DNA from: Anarhynchus alexandrinus | Lineage: Eukaryota > Chordata > Aves > Charadriiformes > Charadriidae | Reading direction: 5' to 3' | DNA length: 64,000 bases | Assembly: GCA_008711295.1 (NCBI GenBank) | Contig: VUYV01000062.1 | Coordinates: 2,217,796-2,281,795 of the forward strand | Shown: one piece after another, positions 35,694 to 49,205 of the stretch | How the letters are laid out: each line of letters starts with the position of its first letter | Position numbering within the stretch: position 1 is the first letter of the stretch | Notes under the pieces: model-generated | The model's database searches: none | The model's input: the letters and a program-made list of their open reading frames with translations, nothing else | What the model was told of the DNA's origin: nothing | Position numbers and translations under genes: made by a program

Positions 35694-37295
35694 AAAGTGC
35701 AATTTCCAGGCTGCATTTTATTCGGTAGTGAAACAGATTCCCTGCTAGTTGCACAGTACTCTCATGTGCTTAGTTAAACTTTTTCATTGTTTCAGAATCT
35801 TTAATAGCCATTTGTGTTCTTTACATTTTAAAACAATAAAAAGGATAGAATGCATTTTCTCAGTATAAACACAATGCTTCCCTGATTCTTTTGTAAGTAG
35901 ATCTCTCTTTTCTTTTTATTCCTATTTTAATGTTTATTGAAAGTTCTTTTGGCACAAAAGGTCTGTACTCTGAAAGAATAAAAGTCTCGCTTTGCCTTCT
36001 CACAGAAAACTTTCAAGAGGGTACTAGAATCAAGAAACTCTTCAAGGTAGATCTCATAAGGTTTTCTACTAATCTCGCCCTTGGGGATTATGGTGTAAAA
36101 AGTAGTTAGAGGCTGCTGCTTGCCAACTCTGCCTTGCTGGTAAACCCACAGGGGCTGGATGTCTTCTCAGCCCCAACAAACTAGTCAATCTTCCTCTTTA
36201 ACCCAAAGGATCCTAGCACACAGCAACCTGCTCTAACATGAGAATACGCCCTATGTCATGCAAAGTTAATATCCTTGTTGTCTCTTACCCTTACAGTCTC
36301 TGTGTGGTTGTATTCCCTCAGAAAAGAGGGAATGCACTGGTTTACAAACTTGTAAAACAGTGGACACCCCTGGTTCACTATACCAATATCCTGTCAGCTT
36401 ATGATATTGTATTTCATTACATTGTATATATGATTCTGTACATAATAACAGAATTAAACATTCATTACTGGTGCCAGACTAAAATCCTGAGAGATGTACA
36501 GATCATACAGGTCATGGTTAAGAGTCCAACCAACAATTACAGATAACAGAAAAAGTTTCCCCACATCAGCCTGGCTATATGCTGCTATCTATCCAACTTG
36601 GCATATTTGTTCAGTTCTGTGCCAGCTGACAAGTATCCCATCAGCTGTGGTTCACACTAAGAATTTCTATTCACATTCTATGAAACAAAAGAGCAACTCA
36701 CTCAGTGGGGAGCAGCTAGTACTCTGAGTGTGCCTGTCAGTCACCACTGTACCTGGGCCAGCAACCTGGAGGCTACAGGGGATGTAAAGATTCTGCATTT
36801 TATCTCTAGACTGATTGAGTTTGTTACACCAGTACTATACATTGTACATTACATAATCAAAATCAAAGTATCACCTACAGCATACACAAAATACAAGACC
36901 TTTAATGAAAATGCTATTTCAATAGAAAGATCAATGCTTTCTTAGAGATCATGTCATTTTGTACTTTCAAATGTTTTCATTTATGTTGCACCTTATTTTG
37001 CATATTTCCATTTCTCCTCTTTGAAAAGAGGTCCTTCATTATGTTATATGTATTTGTTTAACCTTCCAGCTGGTAGCCTTGCACAATGCTGTGACTGCCT
37101 CCTCTTGATGATACACAAAACAATCCATTTCTTTTCCTGATGGGTTTAAGCAATCATACACTGGGATGCAACAAATGAACAGATTTGGAGATGAGAGAAA
37201 TTTTGTTGTAACACAGCCTAAAAGACTTTACTTTCATCAGTTGAGAAGTCTCTTTGGGTTTGGTTAGTGAGACAGAAACTGCACGTTGACTGTAC
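35694..37295. other. unannotated AT-rich DNA
   Basis: No gene is recognised; open frames of up to about 100 codons (for example 36238-36546) lack motifs. Confidence 0.5.
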
Positions 37296-37429
37296 CTGTT
37301 AGATGTCCTGCTGTTCCACTGTTTTTTCGAAGGACCTTTTCTGTTTGGAGAAATACTAACAGAAGAATGGCACATGCTTCTGATTTCTTCCCCTTTCGAG
37401 TTAGTGATGTTTCTTGGTAGCTTTTTATC
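37296..37429 (-). other. exon-like segment, product unknown (best exon candidate)
   Basis: On the minus strand, TTTTTTCTTAAATAG, a good acceptor, is followed by 134 bases and then the donor AACAG/GTACAG. One frame is open throughout and starts exactly at the acceptor: 44 codons plus two bases (phase 0 to phase 2). The peptide begins DKKLPRNITNSKGEE and later has SISPNRKGPSKKQWNSRTSN. It is basic and serine-rich, as in a disordered linker. Two TCG codons add CpGs in a CpG-poor region. In the same frame the sequence stays open past the donor. I cannot assign a gene. If real, the next exon must start in phase 2, so it cannot splice directly to the phase-0 segment at 6256-6297. Confidence 0.25.
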
Positions 37430-40400
37430 CTATTTAAGAAAAAATACTGTCGAGGACTGTAGTACAAACAGCACATGTAGGGTCAAATTCACTTCATGTG
37501 CTGAAAGCCAGTCAGCTGACAGTGATTTTGGGCTAAAAGAGAGTCAAAGTTAGGATTCCCATAGTAACGGGCATTTAACAGCATTTCCCATGAACTTTCC
37601 AATCCTACCCTGTTCTATTCCATACCAACATATGTACTCCTGTCTGTACTTAGTTGTACTTTCTTCACACGGGAAGATGTAGGATTGTCAGCAACTCAGG
37701 GATTTGTGCACACACTCACCCCCAATACCTTCAGGCAACACAAAAGAGGGATCAAGACAAGAGTCATTTTCCTAATTTTCAGGAGCATGCAGGTAGCTGC
37801 TCTACTTAGCTCACCCCATCCCCCATGCAACTTAAGCCCTGTGTGGTCCTCAATGATCCCTGTGAATTTCTACAGAATAGCATCTATTTTGAGAGTAGGA
37901 TTCCGGCGTATGAGATTTTTACATGAGAAAGACTGATAGATTATTTGTATGTACATATTCTGCCAATATTATTTAGACACCCTTTGGAAGAAATTATTTA
38001 GGTAGAGAGTACACAGATCAGAATACAACAAGATCATAATACAATGATGTACAGAAAATAAGATAGGGCATAGAAAATGGGAATTTGTTACCTGAAACAA
38101 GTGAAAACTGCTGCAGGAATAAAGCTGTCCAGCTGGATGGTGAGGAGAAAGAAGTCCTGTCTCCTTCCAGAACAGCAGTAGTTTTGCAGCACACTAAGTG
38201 CATTGCCCAGGCTGCATACACACCACTCCTGCACCTAACTCTACCTTTCTACCTCCTGATGTGAGTATATCCCCAAGGAAAACAGGCCTTAGCTTCAAAC
38301 AAAAGCTCAAACACATGATCCACATCCCTCCCCAAGATCATTCTGTGAAAGCAATATCCAATACTGAATAAGTGAGATCAGTCCAGATCACCAACAACTA
38401 AGTCAATAGGGGTTTAAAATAGAAATTTATCAGCTAAATGTACATAATGGAGGACTACTCCATATGCACTATAGCATCTACTGTCATAATGTAAAAGATG
38501 GTATAGACAGGAGTGACCAGTCACAGCTTATCAGTCACACCTTGCTAAGTAAAAAGCCAAAAATATGGTATCCACTGGGACTTTTGAGGTCTTAAGGCTC
38601 ACAAAAATCAATTGCTTCTTTCCCAGATTGTAATATTTATTTTTCTATGTGGCCTATGTTAGGAAGCTCAGTACATATGTAGAGCCATTAGACAAGGGCA
38701 GAAATCATTGCTAAATCATTGTTAATCTCTGGCATTATACTTCCATACAGGGTAACAGAAAGCATCTCATTTTAGCTCCTTTCCATCCACAGCTTTTAAA
38801 CATAATTAAACAACTCAGTCATTATGCTAGAAGACGCCATGAGCTTAGGCAGACATGCAAATAAGTATAATCAAAGTCAGTGCTACATAGGATGGAAGGA
38901 AACAGGAATAGAAGAACAAGAGCTCTCATCGGTCTGAAACTCCAATACTTCTCCTAGCAGGATGTTAAGTGGCTTTGCTTTTCTTCACTGCCAGTCCCCT
39001 TCTTGTAAAAGCTTCTAACTGCTGTTTGAAAACTATCCCATTCACCCCTACCAGCTATCAGTATAAGTCTACATTGTTCAAAAGGGTCTGTCTTAAGCAG
39101 CTCTGTAGAAACAAAAACTCAATTCAGCGAGTGAAAACCCCTCATCTCCCACTGATTCAAGGAGAGATAAGGGAAATGTTATTATGGAAGAGGCATTTAG
39201 CAGTGCCTGAATCCCACATGCAGACTACACCCAGAACTGCAGCTCTTGCTTCAACGGGTAATAATTAACTAGTGTTGGTGATCTCAGTTGTATGAACCAA
39301 AGTCTCACGATCTGGCCTTACACCTGGTAGGAATAATCTACCAGGTATTTTATGCGTGACAGATAATCAGGAGGTCTGACTTACATCTCAGTTATACTGA
39401 ATTACTCCTGTAAACAGCATAAGCATATGCTGATTGTACAGCTAAAGCGTTTAAGGTGGACTCTTGGTAAATCTGGGAGAACACCACCAAGAATACAGGA
39501 TATTCAGATGATGTTTTTAAGAGTCATAGGTAAGTACTGGATTTGCTTGTGTAGCCTTGTACTTTTAACAAGAGGAGACGCCAATGTCAGCAGGAAAGGT
39601 TTTCCTAGGCAGTCTTGTAACTAAACATTTTTAAGGCTCTCAAGCTTCCAACGGTAAAATATAAACAAGACTGCAGAAAAAACCAAGGATTTAGCATTTA
39701 TTTAGATGCTCAAATCAGATCCTTGAAGTTGTTCCCAATATTTCAGAGTCAATTTATTAGGACCATAACCATTTTGTGAATCCCTGTTTCACAGTCTAAG
39801 GATCAAAACCAACCATTTACTTCTTTTGAACAAACGACTTACCAGCTGTACAGCTAAATGCAGACATAAATAAGGCAAAGAATTTATGCAGTAAGGTGTG
39901 GCAGACCCTATACATAGAAGATTATTCATTTAATGGATTGGAAAACAGAGCAGAAAATAGGCTATTCTACATTAATAGTCATTACAAACTTGGAACCATA
40001 CGCAATAAATACATTGTTCGTTTACCTAAATGACTGTAGCTAACTGGAGTGTAAAGACCAGAAGATATTCAGTTCTCAACTCAGTGATCTCGCTGCCAAA
40101 ATACAAGCCTTTGATTACTATATTTACCATTTTATACCTCCTAGATCTGTTTTATGCAAAATAAATCCTAGCCAACTTCACTGACCCAAATCCCATTTGC
40201 AACTAACCATCTTTAGTAATATTATGGTATGTTCCCATTCTACTGCAGTAAAAAACAAACAAACAAAAGCTCACATGAATCCTTTAGGGTACTATTCACC
40301 AATTAAAAAGTGGCATATTAAACTTCTTAAAACCTTTGTAATCTGCAGTATAAAAGCACATTTTATGTTAGTAGATAATTTAGCATCCATAATCTAATTA

Positions 40401-43400
40401 AATGAAGTGAGTGACAACTGTATTCTCTACATAAATGATATATCAGTAACAGATAATGTACGTGCTTAAGAGACTGGAACCCCATCAAAAAAGTTGTTAC
40501 AAACACTTGCCCTTATCATAAATCCAGCTAACGTTATGGGATAAATTCTGTTGCCTTACTGACATCTCACCAGCAGGAGACTATCTACCAGAGGAAGAAT
40601 TACTTACATGAGTGAAGTTTGGTAAGACTAAACTGCTGGAATATTTTTGCTTAAGTAACACAAATATATTTCTGGCATTACACAGAAAACTACACCACCT
40701 GTAAACTTCAATTAACATAATCCTCAACTCCACAGTGAAAGTATTTCAAAAGTGTACACAGAAGCTACAGAAGTACTTCATGTTGGCTGCAGATATACTC
40801 AGAGAAAAAAACAAACATGTAGACTGAAAAAAAAATTCAAAAAAACTGTCTCCTTTCCATCACCTACCATCAACACAGAGCATCATCACTCTAAACAACT
40901 AGGACTTATCACAATGACAGAAAAAAAAGCTAAGTACAAGACAACCTTTGCTACATTTAATATCACGGTCACTTTATTACAAGTACGACCACTTTTGGAA
41001 AATGGAAAAAGGAAAGAAAAAAAAAAGAAAATATTTCATGTTAATTTTGGATGTTTCCATAACACATGGGAATGCAACAGGTGACAAGTTAACACAGCAC
41101 TCTGCCCTCAAGGGGCACTCTGAAGGTTTGCACTCACAGCAATTGCTCTGTTGGTCCTTGGGAGTCCTCCTCTTTTAAAGCAAACCCTTTGAAAACATCG
41201 TCTTTCGTACCCACCCTCTTTTAATACTGCATGTGCAATGGGAGAGACAGTCATGCTGACACCATTATTGGCACCACGTCTGCAGTCACAGCTTGTGATT
41301 ATGGTACCTTGCTGAAGTGAGGGACACCTGTGTACACTGAACTTTTCTAGGGCTCTACTGCTGCTTCTTTTTAGTCATATTACTGATGAGAAAACAGCTT
41401 AGAAAAATCAATGGCTTTAAATTATAACTTTATGTACTGCATATACAAAGCCACTGCCAACACAGGAATACTTTTTCCATGACTAAAAATCAATCTTTCT
41501 GATGATTCTACTCCTTTAGCACTTTTTAAAAATTATTTAAAGCTTTTCCCCAGCCCCCAGCTGCATCTGGTTGCTTTGTTCAGGCTTTCTTCAGGTTTCC
41601 TGCTCAAGAGACTAGTTTTATCTAAAAGGTCAATTCATTCAGCGGGGCACCAAGCAGAATTGAATATAATTATCCCAATCTTTACTGTGTAGAATTCATG
41701 CTTGAATTCATTCAAAAAATAGCAAGCAGTATAATTAACTCAGAGCCCAACCAAATCTATTGAGAATGCCTCAGGTATCATACAGTCCCACTTACAATAG
41801 AACATTTTCATTTAAAGACATTGTACATATTAACCCTAGTCAGCATCCAATTACTCGGAATAAGTGAATTCTCTGTTTCAGGAATGTAATTTGAAAATGT
41901 TGTCATGCAATCTGAGGTAAAAGTTCTTTTTTCATTAATCTAGCTCTCATTAAACTGGAAGCCTGTAGGTTATTTCAAATCCATTAGATTTAAATACAGG
42001 TGATTACAATTCTATTGCACATAAGACAACAGAAATGTCTTTTAGAAAATATTGTGTAGTTTAGAGGAGCTGATGAGTTCGTGAATTGACTCAAAGTTTA
42101 AAAAAAAATTTAGTATCTGACCAGAAAAAGCATGGTTATTGTTAACCTGACAATTACATATAAACTATATGGTGAAATTAAATTCATTTTTATATGCAGA
42201 TGACTTAAAGATAGCAGGAACACTTAGATAGTTCAAAGGTCAAGATAAGCATCCCAGTATTTTCATGCAAATTTGTCACATCCCTCAAATGTACAAAAAG
42301 TATAAGCTTTTTAGGATTTTGCCCAGGATCACAACTGAAGTATCTCAGATTCACGGGAAAGTCCCCTTATAGATAAAAGTGAGGCGATCTTTTCAGCTCA
42401 AAACATGAAAAATTCACCCATCATTAAAAATTCCCAACTAAGCAATACCTGCAGAACTCTCCAGAACTCACTGCTTTCAGACTGCCCACTTTCTTGATCC
42501 ACGTTAACTGAAGGACAACAAACCTCTAAGACAATAACCATGTTTTTACAATTACAATTCAAATTACTGTTTGTCTTGTTCTAATAGACTTTATACATGT
42601 GTGTAAAATATCACAAGTGCTTTGAGTTTTGGGACATACTGAATGTGTGCATTGAAGAAAAACATTTGGCAAATACTTGCTTTTGTCATCCTTCTTTGAG
42701 TAATGCCTTGGGACCATAGAGAAAAACAAGAGCACGTGGCAATTCTGTTGAATTGTTTCCTGTCCTGGCTTGAGGACAAGATGGCACTGCATTGTGTGTC
42801 ACCTTAGACAGCATACTGCATCATCTCCCCAAAGTCCCAGTCACTCAGCTCTTGACTTACTTTGCTCTATCCTCTTCTGCCTCTGTTTTGCTCCTATTAA
42901 TATGAAAAGGTTTTTTAAAGGAATATTTAGCAAATTGCCTCCCTCTAGAAAGGCCAGGTTGTTCAGGTATCCATCAGGCATACATCTCTCCACTTGTGCA
43001 TTTGAGCGCACAGCCTCCTACAGGCAAGGAGTCACAGGTAAGCCACTATTATAGAAATAGCCACCCTGTATCTTCCTTCAGGTGTGCAAGCATATAATTT
43101 CCAGTAATGTACGACATAAAATAGGTCACTGCTGTATCGGAAAGCATAACATATTGGTGGTAAAATACTGCAGTCCATAACTCAGTGAGGCACACTATAA
43201 CCAGTATAGGCACACATATACAAAGAGCTACAAAGATCAGATTTCCCACTTAAAAATTCAGGATGAACTTCCTATTAATTCTTTCAAGGGCCAATGAAAA
43301 ATTCTGAGGAAGGCTAAGGAATAAATATATCTTAATGACTAAATATTGGCCAATTAACAGATATTCTTGAGGACAGAAATCTTGAGTGTAGCGTTCATTA

Positions 43401-45258
43401 AGGTTCTTATCTTAAAATGTAGAAAGTTAAATATTTTATTTTTCTTTTAAAACCAGATATGTTTTTCCCCTATTTATTAAAGTTGTCTGACCATCAAGCT
43501 GGAATATGAACCAGCTGCAGCATTCATGTAACATTTCATAAATAAGAATTTTCTGAACCAATGTTCTGGTTACTTGTTTCAACCGGAAAACAAAAACATT
43601 TGTCTGAATTCTCCTAACAGTTTGTAGCCTGTACCACTATTTCAAATCTTCAATAGAAAAACAATCCATCCCCTTGAAGAACTTCCTCCTTTGACTCATT
43701 CCTCCTCTACATGTTTAGTTTGTAGGTCTACTACATAGTCTATCTTTCATAAAACAATGACATAACTCTTCTCTCCTGAATCCACCCACAACTGTTCTTA
43801 TAGCCATCTTTTCTTACAATCTATTGCTTAGGACCTAGTTATGTAATAAACCACAACGGTTATCACCTTCTGATGTGGCACTACAACTTTTTTGTCATGT
43901 GGACCATCAGAAGTAAGTCTGAAACCTGGAGCCAGGCTAAATTATACAGACAACAAGGGAGCAGTATTTTACAGAAGCACTTACTACATCTTTTTAAATG
44001 AAGATGACAAATGTATTCCCACTGTGATCCATATAGTCCCTGAAAACATCTCAGTTATGTTTTGTTTCACATGAGCCTGCTCATGAGGAGGATTTATGGT
44101 TGCTGGTTAGAGCTTTTACTGCATGTGATCATAAATTAAATGTACACATATGAATAAACACACATGCATACATATATTACATGTATATACAACTGACTCA
44201 AGCTACCAACTTCAGTGGTTTGCAACACTAAATATATGTTATTCCGCTGTCTATGCATTTGTATGCATAAACAATTACACAGTTGACACATGAAAAGCTA
44301 TTCAAAGTAGATCCTTCTTCCTAATTCTTATAAAGGGTGAAAAAATCGGCAGTATTTCAAAAGACAGTCAAGAGACTTACAAAGTAATGTGTAAGAGATT
44401 ATTGTTATTAAAAGATATTTTAAATCTCAAATTGAAAAGTACCTAAAATAATTCAGTGAGTCAAAAGCATGATTCAGCAACGGGGACTTAAAAACATAGA
44501 AAAAGAAAAGTAAATCTGGTATAAAAAAACAACAGAAACAAAAAAAACCCCTCACCCACACAAGAAAAAAAAAGAAGTATGTCAATGGATGCAGTGGCTA
44601 GACAAATAAATCAAGTGAAGTCAGTGAACTTAAACGAAGCCAAGATTTTATCCGGAAGAACTGCACTAAAGATGGAAAGAAATTAAGACTATAGCCAGAT
44701 GGCTATTTCAGGCAAGTTGGTATGCTAGAAGTCCCAGCAGAATTAGGAGCAGAGGGAGAGAAAGATCCACCAGCTGCTCTCCAGTCTCACCAATACATCA
44801 GTATCACCATGTATTTCCACACTTCATCAAACTGTCCAAGAAACAAAATACATAATCAGGTTACAGAGGTCTGCACCAGAGTCTTCCATAGGTGAAAACA
44901 GTAGGACAGGTAGATAGACAGAATCAACTTATGTGAGTTGGCTTTCTTGTGCAACAGAGAATCCCTACAAGTCAGAAGTTTGGGAAATACACAGCCAGGG
45001 ACAACTTTGAAAGAGCAGGGAATAAAAAAAGCAAGGCTGCAGGAGAACGCTACCCCAAACTTTCTCTGAGACCTCACCTGAACTAAATACATCATTGATA
45101 CTCAAATATTCAGATACATTCAGATAGATTTTCTTCATTCCTTTCTTGGTATTTTGACATTTTTGTTGCTTGTTCTTTTTTTTTCTGGTCTAATGGTTCA
45201 GACATGCACCTGAAACTGAGATGCTTTTTCTATCCAAATACAAATGCAGATTTTTTTT
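37430..45258. other. unannotated AT-rich DNA
   Basis: No gene, RNA or repeat family is recognised in nearly 8 kb. The stretch holds A-rich low-complexity patches (about 40800-41030 and 44500-44575) and a TA/CA-rich patch (about 44140-44190). Open frames reach about 110 codons but are lysine- or histidine-rich products of composition. Confidence 0.5.
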
Positions 45259-45345
45259 ATCATAGAATAGTTGGGGTTGGAAGGAACCTTTAAAGATCAT
45301 CTAGTCCAACCCACCTGCCAGAAGCAGAGCCCCATCCAGACTCTT
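45259..45345 (-). mobile_element. CR1 LINE, 3'-end fragment
   Basis: Read on the minus strand the segment carries the CR1 tail: the 'gttggactagatgatcttta' block, 'aaggttccttccaacc' and the terminal 'ctattctatgat', which includes the ATTCTATG octamer typical of CR1 3' ends. Only about 85 bases remain, a typical severe 5' truncation. It is in the same orientation as the CR1 piece 3.4 kb to the right. The plus-strand right boundary is approximate. Confidence 0.9.
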
Positions 45346-48300
45346 TTTAGGTCTAGTCATCACTTTATACGAGGACACAGAAAACATTCCAGCATTGATG
45401 GTGCTTATTGTACTACATGTAAGCATGTGTTAAAAAGCCTTCATCCCTGAATGCTAGGAGAAATAATTGATTTTATTCTTTAAATCAGAGGAAACATGAG
45501 GTGGTTTTTGAGCATTTTTACTTGCAATGTACTGACTGGAGGAATGCCCCATGTTGTCTTGCTCAAAAGCACTGAACCCTGTAAGGCAAAATTAAGAGGA
45601 ACACTGAATTTTCATAAGTCAAGGCAAGGTAATAACCATGGTTTAGCATTATTTATAATGCTGATTAGTAAATGTTAACACAATTCTCCTCTAACTCCCT
45701 GTTACCTCAAAGTCTGATTGATTTAACCTAATAAGGACAGATAGAAGAAAATACCTAGATGGTAGCTGCAAAGCCGGGAGAGAAAACTAAGCAGAAAGCG
45801 AAACTCTTCATATACAGTTTTACCACATATTCACATAAGTTTATGCACTAAGGAAAAAAAACCAAAAAGCAATAACAAAAATTCGAATTCCAGACTAGCT
45901 GTTTGTCAGTTCCTATGAATAAACTATTTAATAGCATTATTCTAAAAATAAAAGACAATTAATTTAATAAAGCAAAATTGTGAGTGGGACTAATGTTGCG
46001 TGCCTGAATTCAAACTGGATCAGGCTAGAATACACTTTCTTACAGGCATACTTTTACTCTATGATCTGTCCTATAGAATTCAACGGAATTACTTGCTGTA
46101 ACCAGGACAGCCATATTGAATAACACCTTACCATAGTATGTAGGATCCCTTGCACAAATAGAATAGATCACCAGCTGATATTGTATCTATTTCAGAAAGC
46201 ATTCTAACAGCTGGCTCTGCTTTTTTGATAAAGTCACTTATCTTTGAGAATGTAGAATTACAAATAACCCTCAATAAATGGCACATGAATAAAAAAGAAT
46301 CAGAATTCAAGTATTTAAAAAATTTTAAACATTTACAAAAAGCCTTAACTTTTGATTAATAAGTGGATAACGCAAGACTGTTCAAATTTTTTCTTTAAAT
46401 CGATCTGAGTACTATCATAAATATGACTAGCAATAGAGATACCTGCAAAAAATATGAAGCATATTATCTGCGTAGCTCTATACAGATCAAACTTTTACAT
46501 TGCATTTATGTGTCTTTGCTTACAGAAGCAGGCCTTTTGTCATTTCTTGACAAATGAATAATTACCTCTGCATTAAAAATTACTACTCAACTGAAATGCA
46601 TGACCTTTCCCTCCGAAGTACCATATGCTTAGCAGGTCTCACTGGCTTGAAGGTCTAGCACTATCCAAGCAGGATATCAGTAAGCCAGATGCAAATGAGC
46701 AAACCCAAAATCTGGCATGCTAGTCAACACTGATGGCACATCAAGACCTTGTTCCTAACATTTGCAATGCAAGAGATCCATTAATCTCTCACCTACAAGT
46801 AGGTTAGATGAGACAGTAAGACCCTTCAGAATTTGGCATCCCTTTGAAATCATTCAATCTGGAGTTGACACACAGGTATGTACAGCAAGTTCTACAGTGA
46901 GCATCTGTGGAAAGTTGCCCGAGTTAAGTGTACAATAGGTGGAAAGGAAAACATACTTTAATTGCATCAAACAGTACTCATATCATCCCCTAGCATTCTG
47001 GTCACACATCGCCTCCATTCAGTCTCCCTCTCAAAAGTACTACTGAAATAATATTGGGCAACTCACACAGGTCTTGACCTGCTTCCATACCACTTTATAT
47101 GCCCACTCAAGTTCCTTTTTTATTAATTGCTGGGTTTTACAACTGTGCACCTGTGTGAACTAACAGTTTAGTATTCCAGGCAGATACTCTAAGCACAGTG
47201 TTTACAGTGTTCCTCCACTGACCTCAAGGGTTTTCTTTAACATGTGCATTGCCCACTGGAACATTGATTCGTTTTAACAGATTCCCGTGATGTATTTCAT
47301 AATGTCAGTAAGTTTTGCATTCTTTGAACTCCTGGCAGGCACCATAGAGGACACAGAGTGCTAAGAGCCGTGATCCTGGCAGTGACACAAAGAAGGGATG
47401 CACATGCATTTGCAACGAGGCAGAGATGAGTTTGGGTTTGATTTCGCAGGGTTCTGACACAGCGGTGGAAAACATAGAAAGAAAGGAAACAGGAGAAAAC
47501 TGAAGTCAAACATCTACTTCTGAATATTATCTGATAGAATTTTATGTAATATAGAGTAAAACAGTAAACTAGCTCTGACCAGTGGGACAACTTAGCCTTA
47601 CAGAACTGGTATGACCAAAGTGCAGATCTTCAGGGGGAACAAAAGACTTTGAGAGAAATCTGCATTGAGCTTTTACACATACTGCAAGGCAGAATGGTTC
47701 CTGTGAGGGAGGGGGAAGCATGTAACTAAACTGTTAAAAGACTTTTGCGCTCATGCAAAGCGGGAATTGCTATCTAGTTTCAGAAAATTGTGCATAAGGT
47801 AGCTCTTTGCACAAAGGGGATTCTAAGAACTTATTAAAAAGTATTAAAAGAAAGGAAGATTTTAGATTGACCTTGAGAAGTCATGGAACAGCAGTAAGAC
47901 ATTAATTTAGAAGACTGGACATTGGGTAGTAGTATACCTCACATCATAGATGTGTGTATTCTTATCACTTTATGCATCTAAGTTTTGCAAAACACCAATA
48001 AGAGAAAGATAAAGTGTACTGAAGGTGAGAATAGAAGCAGTGGAGATAATACTTTTAATATTAGGGAAAAGAAAAAGTGTGCCTGAAAAAATGACGAGAG
48101 TGATCAGAGAGAGATAGTCAAGGATGCATTATTCTTTCTTCTTGCACTTAGGAAGTATTTATGAATACTGACAAGGCATATCCCACAAATGTTTCAGCTG
48201 ATTTGCATCAAAACACACATGATTTAACAACAATTTCAATTTCCTAAAAAAAAATAAATAAGGAGAACATGAGTCAAACCTAAAATGACTGGACGTAGGA

Positions 48301-48673
48301 TATCATGAACTTAAGAAATATTCACAGAAGTGGGTAAATGGCACATTGCAAAGGAGGCTGGTAACTTGTATGAGCTCACCACTATGTCATACCAAAAAGA
48401 AACACTCCTGGTTACTACTGCCATTTAGATAAAGCAGTGACATCCAGTCAAGATGACCTTAGAGCAAGAGCGATACAACTTATCAGCCAAATACCACAAA
48501 AATCATGGAAAGTAGTGTAACATACAGAAAACACACACACAGTGAAGTTACTCTTCTTCTACACATATTACTTATGCGTAGACAAAAAGGCACTGTTTTC
48601 TAGAGATGTACAAATCTCAAGATTAGTTCAGAATGTTTTCCATAATGTCGATTTTGTTTTTCACAGGAAAAAA
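45346..48673. other. unannotated DNA
   Basis: No gene is recognised. At 47690-47850 a less AT-rich patch with two close CpGs (ttgcgctcatgcaaagcggg) may be an old insertion, but no repeat family could be named. Confidence 0.5.
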
Positions 48674-49205
48674 AAAATCAGAGACACCTTTAAGACCATC
48701 AAGTCCAACCGTTAACCAAGCACTGCCAAGTTACTACTAAAACATGTCCATAAGCGCTACATCTACACGTCTTTTAAATACTTCCAGGGATAGCAACTCA
48801 ACCACATCCCTGGGCAGCCTGTTCCAATGCTTGACAACTCCTTCTGTGAAGAAATTTTTCCTAATATCTAATCTAAACCTCCCCTGGCACAACTTGAGGC
48901 CGTTTCCTCTTGTCCTATCACCTATTACTTGGGAGAAGAGAACCACCCCCACCTTGTTACAACCTCCTTTCAGGTAGTTGTAGAGAGTGATAAGGTCTCC
49001 CCTCATCCTCCTCTTCTCCAGGCTAAACAACCCCAGTTCCCTCAGCTGCTCCTTATAAGACTTGTGCTCCAGACCCCTCACCAGCTTTGTTGCCCTTCTT
49101 GGGACATGCTCCAGCACCTCAATGTCTTTCTTGTAGTGAGGGGCCCAAAACTGAACAGAATATTCAAGATGCGGCCTCACCACTGCCAAGTACAGGACTT
49201 TTTAG
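48674..49205 (-). mobile_element. CR1 LINE, 5'-truncated copy with reverse-transcriptase C-terminus
   Basis: The minus strand carries the last part of CR1 ORF2 and its short 3' UTR (ending with the 'ggttggacttgatggtctta' block near 48674-48713). CR1 is a non-LTR retrotransposon copied by target-primed reverse transcription, and most bird copies are 5'-truncated like this one. The conserved octamer tail (ATTCTATG)n is absent and replaced by a T-rich stretch at the end, so the 3' tip is decayed or was trimmed. No target duplication is visible. The left boundary is uncertain by about 10 bases. Confidence 0.95.
48737..49189 (-). pseudogene. CR1 ORF2 fragment: reverse-transcriptase C-terminal region
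   Basis: An uninterrupted frame of 150 codons ends at a TAG stop (48737-48739). It carries C-terminal CR1 polymerase motifs: VRPHLEY (residues 4-10), RRATKL (31-36), [13 protein letters not shown] (49-61) and KHWNRLP (120-126). Upstream the frame meets a stop at 49202-49204, and the first codon of the usual call is TTG inside the protein, so there is no genuine start. The endonuclease and catalytic reverse-transcriptase parts, normally several hundred residues, are missing. The fragment cannot act on its own. Absence of frameshifts or internal stops over 450 bases suggests a fairly young copy. Confidence 0.95.

Noticed and set aside
40800..41090. 110-codon Lys-rich plus-strand frame
   Set aside because: It is produced by A-rich low-complexity DNA; no domain is recognisable.
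42761..42780. TGTCCTGGCTTGAGGACAAG, resembling the 5' end of the solo LTR at 26803
   Set aside because: The similarity stops after about 16 bases, and no matching 3' end or target duplication follows.
47690..47850. Possible retroviral LTR-like patch (ttgcgctcatgcaaagcggg)
   Set aside because: No TG...CA termini, target duplication or known family wording could be found.
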